Shown piece after piece: positions 24,670 to 33,640 of a DNA stretch of 64,000 nt (the first letter of the stretch is position 1; every line of letters begins with the position of its first letter). The translations under genes were made by a program, and so were the position numbers. Source of the DNA: Bacillus sp. FJAT-14578 (GTDB lineage Bacteria > Bacillota > Bacilli > Bacillales > Bacillaceae_H); contig NZ_KI632505.1 in assembly GCF_000504165.1 (NCBI RefSeq), positions 186,001 to 250,000 of the forward strand, written 5' to 3'. The notes beneath the pieces are model-generated. The model saw only the letters and a list, made by a program, of their open reading frames with translations. It was not told the DNA's origin and did no database searches.

Positions 24670-25518
24670 CTATCTGACCTTAAATTTTGTTAATGTCTGC
24701 TGCAACTGTGCAGCTAATTGGGCTAACGAACCAGCAGAAGCTGAAATTTCTTCGGATGCTGCTGTTTGTTCCTGAGTAACTGACGAGCTTTCCCGGCTGA
24801 AGTAGGCAGCCCTTTCAGCGACTTCTTTTACCGTATTCATTACCTGAACGATATGATTACTGCTTGTATGAATCCGTGCAATGGATGCCGCTGCCTTTTG
24901 AACTTCATCAGAAACATTGGCTATGGATGTTTCAATTTGTCTAAATGACTGATTGACCTTATCTGTAGAAATCAGCCCCTCTGCTACCTTCTCTGTACTG
25001 GTTAAGATAGACTCCTCTGCTTGATTGATACCATGTTGGATACTTCGAATCATCTGGTCAATTTGTTCTGAAGACTTTTTCGATTCATTCGCTAGCTTGC
25101 GTACCTCATCGGCTACCACTGCAAAACCTTTCCCATGTTCTCCGGCTCTGGCTGCTTCAATCGCTGCATTGAGGGCAAGTAAATTGGTTTGCTCGGTAAT
25201 TTTCGTAATCATTTCAATAATATTGCCAATCTCTGCAGACTGTTTCCCTAAGCTCTTCATAATGGCAGAGGTTTCTTCCACTGATCCATTAATGGTGTTC
25301 ATCTGATTTTTATCTTTATTCACTGAAAAAGAATCGGTTTCTTCTCCCATCTTTATATTCATAGATAGCACTTTTTCGGTTAAATGTCTGATATTGTAAA
25401 GCAATTCGATTGATTGGGTATACTTGTTTATAATTTTTATCGTTTTATGATTGACACCCGAGATTGTAGACAATGCTATCGATCCAACCGTCATAATAGA
25501 AATGAGCATTAACAGCAT
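24670..25518 (-). CDS. Methyl-accepting chemotaxis protein, short and damaged at the N-terminus
   Basis: 282 residues as the frame stands. One hydrophobic segment ([20 protein letters not shown]) is followed directly by about 50 residues and then the conserved signalling domain: [35 protein letters not shown]. There is no second membrane helix, HAMP or ligand domain, so an internal deletion is likely. Upstream, a good ribosome binding site precedes an ATG at 25557 (MIFSSLHKK..) that is out of frame by one base at a run of seven T (plus strand 25529-25535). Adding one base joins it to the frame FYRMLLML. As it stands, the ATG at 25518 lacks a proper ribosome binding site. It is either a decayed gene or a homopolymer-switched one. 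Confidence 0.7.
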   Translation of the reverse strand: MLLMLISIMTVGSIALSTISGVNHKTIKIINKYTQSIELLYNIRHLTEKVLSMNIKMGEETDSFSVNKDKNQMNTINGSVEETSAIMKSLGKQSAEIGNIIEMITKITEQTNLLALNAAIEAARAGEHGKGFAVVADEVRKLANESKKSSEQIDQMIRSIQHGINQAEESILTSTEKVAEGLISTDKVNQSFRQIETSIANVSDEVQKAAASIARIHTSSNHIVQVMNTVKEVAERAAYFSRESSSVTQEQTAASEEISASAGSLAQLAAQLQQTLTKFKVR

Positions 25519-25528
25519 CCTGTAAAAA

Positions 25529-25535
25529 TTTTTTT
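25529..25535. repeat. Homopolymer T7 at the frameshift of the chemoreceptor gene
   Basis: The plus strand reads A5T7 here. Eight T instead of seven would fuse the well-initiated start at 25557 to the chemoreceptor frame. Confidence 0.6.
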
Positions 25536-25767
25536 ATGCAAACTTGAGAATATCATTCTTCATCTCCTCTCTTTATATAAGAAACAAATCCTTTGACCAT
25601 GTACTACTTTTATCATTTAAAAATGATAAGATGATTTAGTGAAAATTTAGTGAAATATACCTATACTAATAAAAAAAGAAGGACTATGGCTGTAGGGTAG
25701 ACCAATAACCTTCCGTGATCATAAGGACACTGAAAAACTAAAAATTGCTTCCAAAAAAATGCATAAA

Positions 25768-25804
25768 AAAAAGACGCCATAAATGGAATGTCGTCTTTTT
25801 TCTG
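25768..25804 (-). terminator. Terminator of the 25877 gene
   Basis: AAAAAAGACG / CGTCTTTTTT arms about 75 nt after the stop, with an extended T-run on either strand. Confidence 0.65.
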
Positions 25805-25876
25805 CTCACGTTCTGTCTGGTTGCTTATTTCTCCTCTATCAGTTTTAAAAATCAATGATCGGAAATAATCATCAAA

Positions 25877-26344
25877 TCAACTAAATCTTTTTGCTTTCTC
25901 AAACAAATACTGTACTCCATATAATAAATAGGCTTTATAGTGTAGGTATATAAAAAATTGAAAATGATTTAACCGATTTAAACGTATGATTTTAAGTTTT
26001 TTAAGAACATCAATGAAAAGAAAAGCAAAAAGGCCATCTGCTATGACGTTAAGCAAAATAAACTTTTTAAAGTTTCCATACGAAAATTTAAGCAGCCACA
26101 TGGAAAGAGGCATATAAGGACCAATACTAAAAGGAAGTTCATCCTTTAAAAAGGACTTTCGCTTATCGTAAAACTTCCACCACTTTCTCTTGTGTCCATA
26201 CATATGATTGATGATCTCAAAAATAACAATAAAAACGCCCGCTAAAGAATAACGTTTTATACTGCGCTTTCCTATAAATAATAACGATAACCACGGAATG
26301 ATGATGATAGATAGATTAAATGCTAAGTGCCTCCTCGATATCAT
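25877..26344 (-). CDS. Conserved hypothetical membrane protein
   Basis: 155 residues from the ATG at 26344 (GAGGTG 9 nt upstream). The longer frame to 26410 has no ribosome binding site. Four hydrophobic segments: LAFNLSIIIIPWLSLLFIG, YSLAGVFIVIFEIINHMYG, a segment around IGPYMPLSMWLLKFSYG, and FILLNVIADGLFAFLFIDVL. Conserved-looking polar motifs lie between them (KRKWWKFYDK, LNRLNHFQFF). I have the impression of a Bacillus-specific family of unknown function but cannot name it. A terminator follows. Confidence 0.7.
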   Translation of the reverse strand: MISRRHLAFNLSIIIIPWLSLLFIGKRSIKRYSLAGVFIVIFEIINHMYGHKRKWWKFYDKRKSFLKDELPFSIGPYMPLSMWLLKFSYGNFKKFILLNVIADGLFAFLFIDVLKKLKIIRLNRLNHFQFFIYLHYKAYLLYGVQYLFEKAKRFS

Positions 26345-26518
26345 AAGCGATTTCACCTCAACCTCTTTGTTCTGTCCCCAGTATATCCCAAATATAATAA
26401 AAAAAAACACCTACTTGAGCGGTCATATCCTTCTTCAGCCACCTCTAAAGAAGCGGGAAGAACACTTAGGCATCTCTCCATCTAATTCCATTCGTACTGA
26501 TTCAATTATTTCAATGCA

Positions 26519-27379
26519 TTATAAAATTAAGATAATAGTACCCACGGTAATAAGTATCCCGCCTATAATCTTATGTTTCGCTGCTCTCTCTTTCAAAATA
26601 ATAAAGCTTAGAACCATTGTAATCACAACACTAAATTTGTCAATTGGGGCTACTACAGAAACACTCCCTAATGTGATGGCAGCAAAATAACATAACCATG
26701 ATAAACCAGTGGCCATCCCAGATAGGACTAGAAAAAGATAGCCCTTCTTGGAGATCCTTTTCATTTCCTTATAGGTTCCTTGAAAAAGGACAATCCCCCA
26801 TGCAAAAAATAGTATGACAATTGTCCGTAGGAATGTACCAACGTTAGAATCGACACCTTCCATTCCGATTTTCGCTAAAATAGAAGTTAATGCAGCAAAC
26901 ACTGCAGCTAAAATAGCATGTACAATATAACTTTGAGACCCTGTAAATCGCTTGTTCTGTTCATTTTTCCCAATTAAGATAAAAGTACCGATGGCAATAA
27001 TGGTCCCTCCTATAATCACTAGAGTTTCAGCAGGCTCTCCTAATACAAGAACAGATAAAATAATGGTCAGCACGATACTTGACTTATCAATGGCTACAAC
27101 CTTAGATACCTCTCCTATTGCCAGTGCTCTAAAAAAGAACAGCCACGATAAACCAGTTGCAAATCCTGAAAGTACAATAAATGTTAATGCTTTATTTGTA
27201 ATAGAAGCTATCGTATGAAGTTGACCAGTAAATATCACAACGATTAAAGCCATCATCAACACAACGATGGTTCGGATAGCCGTTGCTAAGTTAGAATTTA
27301 CGTGTTCCATCCCAATCTTAGCTAATATCCCGGTTATTGCAGCAAATAAAGCTGCCAATAATGCTAAAATGATACTCAT
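26519..27379 (-). CDS. EamA/DMT transporter with two near-identical halves
   Basis: 286 residues with ten membrane segments. The two EamA repeats are unusually alike: LAALFAAITGILAKIGMEHV against LAAVFAALTSILAKIGMEGV, FATGLSWLFFFRALAIGEVS against MATGLSWLCYFAAITLGSVS, and VVAIDKSS against VVAPIDKFS. This is the small-EamA-duplicate type. Likely an exporter of small metabolites; substrate unknown. AAGAAGG precedes the ATG. Monocistronic. Confidence 0.85.
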   Translation of the reverse strand: MSIILALLAALFAAITGILAKIGMEHVNSNLATAIRTIVVLMMALIVVIFTGQLHTIASITNKALTFIVLSGFATGLSWLFFFRALAIGEVSKVVAIDKSSIVLTIILSVLVLGEPAETLVIIGGTIIAIGTFILIGKNEQNKRFTGSQSYIVHAILAAVFAALTSILAKIGMEGVDSNVGTFLRTIVILFFAWGIVLFQGTYKEMKRISKKGYLFLVLSGMATGLSWLCYFAAITLGSVSVVAPIDKFSVVITMVLSFIILKERAAKHKIIGGILITVGTIILIL

Positions 27380-27541
27380 TCCATTACCTTCTTTTCCTGA
27401 AAAATGTGATAATTGAACTGTCCCTCATAAAGTATTTAATATTAATTTACTTTATTTCTGTTAAATTTAATACAACTCAGTTTCTCTTTGTTTACTACAC
27501 AAAATCTGTATTACCTTTAGTTCTTAGTAAATGGAAAAGAT

Positions 27542-27573
27542 AAAAAGTCCATCTCTTTTGAGTTGGACTTTTC
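27542..27573 (-). terminator. Terminator of the SpoIID-domain gene
   Basis: AAAAGTCCA / TGGACTTTT arms, followed on the minus strand by TTATCTTTTCC. 15 nt after the stop at 27588. Confidence 0.75.
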
Positions 27574-27587
27574 ACTTCTGAAAAAAA

Positions 27588-30134
27588 CTAATGATAAATA
27601 TGTTTTGGAACGTAGGTTGGATAACATTCCGATGTGAATGGATCTTTAAGAATAATATATATTCCGGATAAATGTTCTTGTTCATTTCCATTAAACCTTA
27701 ATTCATCAACAAAGTAAAAATCATATTCATTTACGTTCATCTGGCCAAAGCGGTTAGCAAATACATATTTTTCTTTTATGTATTGAGTTACTTTTTGAAC
27801 CTGCTCTTTTCTTGTTAGTACATCTTTTAGGTAAATCCTTTTACCTGTCATTAAGTTGAAATTAACGGTTGAATACATCACTTTATTGTCTTTATGAAAC
27901 ATGACATTGGTGCTCAATACATTGTTACGATTGTATTCTACCGAGTAATACATGCTGCCGGATTCATGATAATTCGGATTTTCTGTGTTCTGTTCAAATA
28001 AGTTGATTTGTTCTTTCCTTGCTTCATTTGCCATATTAAAAAATACAGTATTCATATTGTTTTCAATCGTTTTGTTGTAAAGACCAGAAAACTGCGGATA
28101 ATTCACTTCATAAAAAAGAGGAACCCCGCTGGAGCTTTCCCTTTGACCGAGTGATGGCAAAGAAAGGTCATGTACCTTCACTCCCAATGCTTGGATTTTT
28201 TCATCAGGAGCCTTTTCATATGTAGAAAGGTTTGATCGAGAGACAAAAACATTTCCACTTAAATTATACACCGAAATTCCATTAATATTTTTAATATCGT
28301 AAACTCTCCACATTGAACCTTTTTTGGCTACTCTATGGAAGGAAGGTCCACTGGAATCTCGTTTATACAACTTCACATCTTTTAGAAAGACAATTCTTCC
28401 AATTTGGCCTTTTGCCAATTCATTAGCTCCCCACATTACTTTCGGTTCTATTGGCGCAGGGTTTGTTAATGTAAATAGAACAGATAATGAACTCTTATTG
28501 TTGTGGCTGTCGACAGCTGTAATACTCCATGTGTATTTCTCGCTGTTCATGTTGGATACCTTCCATACGGCTGAATGAACTCCTGCCTGCTTTTGAGCGC
28601 CATTGACAAGGTAGGATAAAACCTTACCGCTTTGATCTTTTACATACACCGTCACTTTCGCGTTTTCATTGGTAGCGAAGTTAAGTGCGGCCTGATTCGT
28701 TTTTGAATCATAAGATGTCTTCACATCTTTAATCACAGGTGCTGTTTCATCCTTTGCAGGCTCAGGAGTTGGAACTGGTGCAGGTGTTACTGGACCCGGT
28801 GTCGGCTCGACTGGTCCAGGCTGCTCAGGTGCTGATTGGTAAGCTGTTATCAAACTAGTTTTTTCATAATAGAAACTAAGAATCTCTTGATAGGTTTTAC
28901 CGGATTCCGCCGCTTTCTTGGCTCCATACTGGCTTAATCCAACACCATGCCCAAAGCCCTTTCCTGATACTTTAATCATTTCCTCAGTAGTCTCAACTGT
29001 GTCTACTAAATAACTTTTCATTAAAAAGTATCTTTTCGTTGGGTCAAGGCCCACAATCGCTCTTATTGTCGAAGCAGGTACGTCTGTCAATTCACGACGC
29101 TGCAACAATGCTTTTCCCTGTTCCTTGATTAAAAATTCAATCGTCATGCTCCCTTTGCTTACCCTGCCGCCGGATGTTTCTCCATGGAGCGAAAAATCAG
29201 AAATAGTGGTAATTTTAATTTCTTTATTTGCATACCCATTGGCTTGCAGCCAGGTTTTGATATTAGCCAGGACGGTTGTTTGTTCGGCCTCCATTGTAGA
29301 AGCCCACCACACGTTCGCATTCGTGAGGTCTAATTCAGAAGTATCAATTTGTTTCTTTTTCATACTGATGCTCCACGCAATTTGCGGATCATATGGATCT
29401 TCTTTGATTGGAAAATAGGGACGGGCTGTACTTCCCCAAACATTTGTGTTCGATTCAGTCTTCCCTCCATTGCTTGATGAGAACAGGGCATCCGAACCAA
29501 TGGGTTTACCACCGTAAGTGATCACCTGACCTTCTGTTTCTTCAACTGCTTTCGTCGAATTTTCATACCAAGTGTATCCACCGTATACCTGGTAATTTTG
29601 TGTATCATCAGGAATTTTGTTTATATAGCCCATTGCATATGTCCTTGCCGCAACAGCCTGTGCCTTCAGGGCATTCTCATGCCAATTGGCCGGCATTTCA
29701 GCTGGCACGACTCCTTTTAAATAGTCTTCAAGACCAATAGAGTTAATCGGGCGGACATATTTCTGATCTTCAACAGTAAATGTGAAGTTTCCTAAATATA
29801 GACGGCCATTAATCGAAAGCGGACCTTTTTCTTTTGCAGGCTTCACTTCCACCTGAGAGGCTCTGCCCACTTCGGTTGAACCTTTCAGAACAATAACGCT
29901 GCCACTGCTAACCTTCAGCGTATATGTCTGATTGGCCTCCAGTTTTAAGTTTGATAGACTCGTTGTGTACAACACTTCCGGTCTGACGGTAATCTCGGAT
30001 CGATTACCAAGATAGTTTTTAAGTTTTACTCGAATAATGGGCTCTTCTGCTGCCTTTGCCGGTATTCCTGGAATCAACGATAGGATCAGGACAAGTACTA
30101 AAGCTAGCAACACTCCCACCCGTAATTTTTTCAT
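27588..30134 (-). CDS. Multidomain secreted SpoIID/LytB-domain protein
   Basis: 848 residues. Signal peptide 1-28 (ends AKA). The SpoIID/LytB domain spans about 105-430, with LEDYLKGVVPAEMPANWHEN, LKAQAVAARTYAMG (about 157-170), SSNGGKTE and GFGHGVGLSQYGA (394-405). A Pro/Thr-rich linker lies at 436-462, an Ig/FlgD-like domain at about 465-560, an SH3-like segment at about 575-650, and a C-terminal domain at about 665-848 resembling DUF4163/DUF3298 (YNKTIENNMNTVFFNMANEA.. then VNFNLMTGKRIYLKDVL). SpoIID proteins are lytic transglycosylases acting on wall lacking stem peptides; LytB relatives modify autolysin activity. The last domain is the kind found in PdaC/RsiV proteins. It probably remodels peptidoglycan outside the cell. 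Long for the family. Confidence 0.88.
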   Translation of the reverse strand: MKKLRVGVLLALVLVLILSLIPGIPAKAAEEPIIRVKLKNYLGNRSEITVRPEVLYTTSLSNLKLEANQTYTLKVSSGSVIVLKGSTEVGRASQVEVKPAKEKGPLSINGRLYLGNFTFTVEDQKYVRPINSIGLEDYLKGVVPAEMPANWHENALKAQAVAARTYAMGYINKIPDDTQNYQVYGGYTWYENSTKAVEETEGQVITYGGKPIGSDALFSSSNGGKTESNTNVWGSTARPYFPIKEDPYDPQIAWSISMKKKQIDTSELDLTNANVWWASTMEAEQTTVLANIKTWLQANGYANKEIKITTISDFSLHGETSGGRVSKGSMTIEFLIKEQGKALLQRRELTDVPASTIRAIVGLDPTKRYFLMKSYLVDTVETTEEMIKVSGKGFGHGVGLSQYGAKKAAESGKTYQEILSFYYEKTSLITAYQSAPEQPGPVEPTPGPVTPAPVPTPEPAKDETAPVIKDVKTSYDSKTNQAALNFATNENAKVTVYVKDQSGKVLSYLVNGAQKQAGVHSAVWKVSNMNSEKYTWSITAVDSHNNKSSLSVLFTLTNPAPIEPKVMWGANELAKGQIGRIVFLKDVKLYKRDSSGPSFHRVAKKGSMWRVYDIKNINGISVYNLSGNVFVSRSNLSTYEKAPDEKIQALGVKVHDLSLPSLGQRESSSGVPLFYEVNYPQFSGLYNKTIENNMNTVFFNMANEARKEQINLFEQNTENPNYHESGSMYYSVEYNRNNVLSTNVMFHKDNKVMYSTVNFNLMTGKRIYLKDVLTRKEQVQKVTQYIKEKYVFANRFGQMNVNEYDFYFVDELRFNGNEQEHLSGIYIILKDPFTSECYPTYVPKHIYH

Positions 30135-30355
30135 GTATGAACCCCTCTCTCGTTAACCATTCACCAAATAATAGTAACCCAGCCAAAATTATACATCAAT
30201 AAATATTTTCTACTAATTTAGACTTAAAAAGCGTAAATGATGGGGAATGAAATCCGGATGTTGCTGAATCACGATTAAAGTAAATTCATTGAGGTTAGGA
30301 ATAGGAAAGTTTATACTTGCTAAGCAAACTCTTTTTAAAAATAGGGGGAATAGTA

Positions 30356-31225
30356 GTGTTATTGAAACCTAAGGCCATTTTCTTAGACATGGATGGTACA
30401 ATATTAGACCATTATAATAAAGTAAGTATTCATACAAAAGAAATCATTGACGAATTACGAAGCCAGGGAATATTCGTTTTTATAGCTACAGGCAGAGCTG
30501 TTGATGAAATAGAAGAATTAGTCCCCCCAGGCTTTCAAGTGGATGGGTTCATTACTTCGAATGGAATGGCGGGGTATGTAGGAAAAGAAGTAGTATTTAA
30601 ACATTCACTTTCCCTTGAGTTAGTGGAAACCATTATTGAGCAAGCAAGAAGAAACAAGGTGTACTATGAGCTTTTCCCGTATGGAACATCCCGAGTTACA
30701 TTAAAACAAGATAAACCATATGTGGAAGATGAAATTAGAGATCCAAAACCAGACAGCGTTGGAATTAATGAGTGGCTTTCTCGTAAACAGGCGATTAAAG
30801 AAGAAATTGCTTGGAAGGATAACATAGAGGGAAATGAATTTTCAAAATTTTACTTCTTTGCTAGAACAACAGAACATATCAATAGATGGAAAAATGAACT
30901 TGATAAAATAAAACAAGAAATAGACTTTACTACCTCTATATCTTCTAACCACAATGTCGAAGTGATGGTTGCGAATGTGAACAAAGCAACAGGGATCAAA
31001 CAGATGTTAAAGCATTTTGACTTGTCTGAGGATGAAATTCTGGCCATTGGTGATAGTGACAATGATTTGCCAATGTTACAGTTTGCGAGTTTTTCTGTCG
31101 CTATGAAAAACGCTCCAGATCATATTAAAGAAATAGCCGATGACATAACCGATTTCACCTGTGATGAAGACGGAGTATATCATTACCTTAAATCTAGATT
31201 CAACATGATCAATATTCTTGTTTAG
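30356..31225 (+). CDS. HAD-IIB (Cof-type) phosphatase
   Basis: 289 residues from the GTG at 30356, with GGGGG 8 nt upstream. The frame extends to 30317, but without a ribosome binding site. HAD motif I is FLDMDGTIL, motif II region FIATGRA, a Lys in the C-terminal part (NKATGIKQML) and motif IV AIGDSDNDLPML. The cap is of the Cof/IIB type (GFITSNGM..). These enzymes dephosphorylate sugar phosphates or cofactors; substrate unknown. Monocistronic, followed by a hairpin. Confidence 0.87.
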   Translation: MLLKPKAIFLDMDGTILDHYNKVSIHTKEIIDELRSQGIFVFIATGRAVDEIEELVPPGFQVDGFITSNGMAGYVGKEVVFKHSLSLELVETIIEQARRNKVYYELFPYGTSRVTLKQDKPYVEDEIRDPKPDSVGINEWLSRKQAIKEEIAWKDNIEGNEFSKFYFFARTTEHINRWKNELDKIKQEIDFTTSISSNHNVEVMVANVNKATGIKQMLKHFDLSEDEILAIGDSDNDLPMLQFASFSVAMKNAPDHIKEIADDITDFTCDEDGVYHYLKSRFNMINILV

Positions 31226-31234
31226 ATTCTAAAA

Positions 31235-31268
31235 AAGACATCATCAATCATTTCCTTGATGATGTCTT
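31235..31268 (+). terminator. Hairpin after the HAD phosphatase gene
   Basis: Perfect 13-bp stem AAGACATCATCAA / TTGATGATGTCTT, but only a short T-run follows. Confidence 0.5.
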
Positions 31269-31292
31269 CACCTGAAACATTCTATCATGTAA

Positions 31293-31745
31293 GTACCATT
31301 ATCATTATCATATAACGAACGTATATTCGCTTCAAGGACAAATGGAAAATTTATCCCTGAACTTTCATTAGTCGCTTTAAATCCAGACAAAGACATTGTC
31401 GGCCATATTCTTTTATCTAAAATAAAAATCGTAGATGGTGATAACGCTGTCGATTCTTTGGCACTTGCTCCCGTTTCTGTTGTACCCGAGTATCAGAAAA
31501 AAGGAATTGGGAGTCAATTAATTCATACTGCGTTAAAAAACGCAAAAGAGCGCGGTTATCACTCAGTAATTGTTTTAGGACATAAAAGCTATTATCCGAA
31601 GTTTGGTTTTAAAACAGCTAGCTCATGGAATATAAAAGCACCATTTGAGGTACCTGATGAAGTATTTATGGCTCTGGAATTAACAGCCGATTCCCTTAAA
31701 AATGTGCAAGGTGTCGTTCACTATTCCAAAGCTTTTTCAGAATAA
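31293..31745 (+). pseudogene. GNAT acetyltransferase gene lacking its 5' end
   Basis: The frame opens after a stop at 31290 and encodes ..FASRTNGKFIPELSLVALNP, DIVGHILLSKIKI, then LAPVSVVPEYQKKGIGSQLI (the acetyl-CoA loop) and VLGHKSYYPKFGFKTASSWN. This is a YhbS-like GNAT domain. About 40 N-terminal residues, the start codon and the ribosome binding site are missing. The first possible start, TTG at 31458, would remove a third of the fold. The preceding gene's hairpin lies directly upstream of the break. Probably a deletion remnant. Confidence 0.7.
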
Positions 31746-31775
31746 AAGCCAGGTGAAAGATTTAGGTATTAATAA

Positions 31776-31835
31776 AAAAAAGAGGTTGTCCTGAAAATCA
31801 TTTTATAACATTTTCTATGGACAGCCTCTTTCTTA
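31776..31835 (+). terminator. Terminator of the GNAT remnant
   Basis: AAAGAGG-TT-GTCC with GGAC-A-GCCTCTTT around an AT-rich loop, followed by CTTAC. The structure survives although the gene is broken. Confidence 0.6.
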
Positions 31836-31841
31836 CTCCTT

Positions 31842-31880
31842 AAAAACGACCTTTCTAAATGGGGAAAGGTCGTTTTTTAA
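31842..31880 (-). terminator. Terminator of the QorB-like gene (probably bidirectional)
   Basis: AAAAACGACCTTTC / GGAAAGGTCGTTTTTT, a strong stem with T-runs on both strands, 20 nt beyond the stop at 31899. Confidence 0.85.
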
Positions 31881-31898
31881 TTAGTTCAATCAATTATT

Positions 31899-32762
31899 TT
31901 AAGAGATCCCATTAACGATTTGAGTTAACCCCTCGCTAATTGGTGTAGCTGGACGCCCAAGAAGTTTTTCGAAGTCGTTGCTCTCGACTTCAAGCGTGCC
32001 TTCTCTAATGCCTTTTTGGATTTCAACAAGAAAAGGAATGAGGAAATCTGGTACGCCAGCACCTTTCATCATGTCAGCATAAACATCATCATCAACCTGT
32101 TGTACAGATACTTCTTTCCCCATTACAGTGCCAAGTGCAGATGCAAATTCTTCCTGAGTCAATAGCTTGCCAGAAAGCTCGTAGATTGTGTTTTCGTGCC
32201 CGTTACCAGACAGTACCGCTGCAGCAGCCTCTGCATAATCTTGTTGTAATGCCCAACCTACTTTTCCATTTCCTGCAGAAGTTACCCATGGGGCCCCTGC
32301 CACGACACCCTGAATGCTTGAGCTTTCATTTTCCAAGTACCAATTGTTGCGTAAGAAAGAATAAGAAATACCTGTTTTTAAAATCGCTTCTTCTGTTGCC
32401 TTATGCGTGGGAGCAAGGAAGTTGTTACTTTCCTTTGCGTTCGCTATGCTCGTATAAGCAATAAATTTAACTCCAGCACGCTCTGCCGCAGCTGCCGCAT
32501 TCGTATGCTGACGAATTCTTGTTTCATTGTCTCCATCCGCAGAAATGATTAATAAGCGATCAATACCTGCAAAAGCAGTATCCAATGTTTCTGGACGATC
32601 AAAATCTCCATGGCGAACGTCTACTCCACGAGCCCGTAACCCTTCCGCTTTCTCTAGATTGCGAACACTAACGGCCAGTTGCTCTGCTGGTACAGTTTTT
32701 AATAAAGTCTCCACAACTTTTGTTCCCAATTTCCCGGTTGCACCTGTGACTAACATTTTCAT
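31899..32762 (-). CDS. NmrA/SDR family NAD(P)H-dependent oxidoreductase (QorB/YtfG-like)
   Basis: 287 residues. N-terminal Rossmann motif VTGATGKLGTKVVE, then DRLLIIS, FIAYTSIANA and THKATEEAILKTGISYSFLR, typical of the atypical SDR group with E. coli QorB, which reduces quinones with NADPH. GGAGG lies before the ATG. It is divergent from an Rrf2 regulator. A good promoter (TTGACA-N17-TATTAT) and a repeat matching the regulator's own promoter region suggest direct control by it, probably in response to electrophiles or quinones (inference). Confidence 0.88.
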   Translation of the reverse strand: MKMLVTGATGKLGTKVVETLLKTVPAEQLAVSVRNLEKAEGLRARGVDVRHGDFDRPETLDTAFAGIDRLLIISADGDNETRIRQHTNAAAAAERAGVKFIAYTSIANAKESNNFLAPTHKATEEAILKTGISYSFLRNNWYLENESSSIQGVVAGAPWVTSAGNGKVGWALQQDYAEAAAAVLSGNGHENTIYELSGKLLTQEEFASALGTVMGKEVSVQQVDDDVYADMMKGAGVPDFLIPFLVEIQKGIREGTLEVESNDFEKLLGRPATPISEGLTQIVNGIS

Positions 32763-32819
32763 TTTCTATTCCTCCCATTTGATTTTTAGTTTCGTTATGT
32801 TAAAACAGCTTTAGTTAAG

Positions 32820-32838
32820 TTGTATCCAAATCAAATAC
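32820..32838. promoter_or_regulatory. Candidate Rrf2 operator, site 1
   Basis: TTGTATCCAAATCAAATAC lies at the transcript start expected for the QorB-like gene. It differs at few positions from site 2 at 32926-32944, and a third, shorter copy is at 32968-32980. The shared sequence is TTGTAATCAAAT. Confidence 0.5.
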
Positions 32839-32846
32839 CTGTATTC

Positions 32847-32875
32847 ATAATAGATACTTCTTGTAGTCTTGTCAA
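32847..32875 (-). promoter_or_regulatory. Sigma-A promoter of the QorB-like gene
   Basis: Minus strand: TTGACA (32875-32870), 17-bp spacer, TATTAT (32852-32847). A near-consensus SigA promoter, about 85 bp from the start codon. Confidence 0.7.
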
Positions 32876-32925
32876 CAAATTTCATAAGCCTTTGTTATTT
32901 TTCACGAATTTTAAGGTATAATACG

Positions 32926-32980
32926 TTGTAATCAAATTAAATACATGATTATACTGTGTAAGAAATTTTGTAATCAAATA
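32926..32980. promoter_or_regulatory. Candidate Rrf2 operators, sites 2 and 3
   Basis: TTGTAATCAAATTAAATAC (32926-32944) and TTGTAATCAAATA (32968-32980) lie between a TATAAT at 32917-32922 and the ribosome binding site of the Rrf2 gene. Their sequence recurs at 32820-32838 near the divergent promoter. This fits autorepression plus control of the neighbour. Confidence 0.5.
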
Positions 32981-32997
32981 TAAGGTAGGTAAATGAT

Positions 32998-33444
32998 ATG
33001 TCCATTAGCAGTAGATTTTCTGTTGGTATTCACATATTAGCTCTTATTGAATTAAATAAAGAGGGAATAAGCTCATCGGAATTTTTAGCAGGGAGCGTAA
33101 ACACGAACCCAACCTTGATAAGAAAAATTATGGGTATGCTAAAAAAAGCAGGGTTAATCGAAGTACAGCCTGGTATTGCAGGGGCAAAACTAGCCAAGGA
33201 ACCAGCTAATATAACATTACTTGACGTTTATAAGGCGGTCGATGTTGTGAAGGAAAAAGAATTGTTTAGTGTACATGAAAATCCGCACCCTAATTGTCTT
33301 GTGGGCAGGAACATTCAAGATTCGATCAATCCTATATTGTCAGCAGCTCAATTAGCTTTGGAAAAGGTACTAGGAAATGTAACGATTGAAGATATTGTTA
33401 AGGATATTCTTGAAAAAGAAAAATTTAAAATAATAATAAATTAA
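32998..33444 (+). CDS. Rrf2 family transcriptional regulator (YwnA-like)
   Basis: 148 residues. An N-terminal winged helix (ISSRFSVGIHILALIELNKE, NPTLIRKIMGMLKKAGLIEV, QPGIAGAKLAK) is followed by a dimer helix. There is a single Cys (C100, in NPHPNCLVGRN), where YwnA-type one-cysteine redox sensors have theirs; it lacks the three Cys of Fe-S Rrf2 proteins. AAGGTAGG lies 8 nt before the ATG. It probably represses itself and the divergent QorB-like gene until thiol modification. Confidence 0.88.
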   Translation: MSISSRFSVGIHILALIELNKEGISSSEFLAGSVNTNPTLIRKIMGMLKKAGLIEVQPGIAGAKLAKEPANITLLDVYKAVDVVKEKELFSVHENPHPNCLVGRNIQDSINPILSAAQLALEKVLGNVTIEDIVKDILEKEKFKIIIN

Positions 33445-33448
33445 TAAA

Positions 33449-33473
33449 AGACATTCTTGAAAACAGAATGTCT
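33449..33473 (+). terminator. Hairpin after the Rrf2 gene
   Basis: AGACATTCT / AGAATGTCT perfect 9-bp stem, 5 nt after the stop. No clear T-run. Confidence 0.45.
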
Positions 33474-33640
33474 CAGACTGTAGGCAACTATATGTATACA
33501 TATAATTTTATTGTCCCCTGGCTCCAGCGCTATTAAGTCCTTTATGAATAAATAATAGGAATTCTTGAAATTGGTTCAGTTCTCAGTTTCACAAAAGGTA
33601 CGATAAGCAATGGTTGATTATCATTTCATTTATTAGAAAT

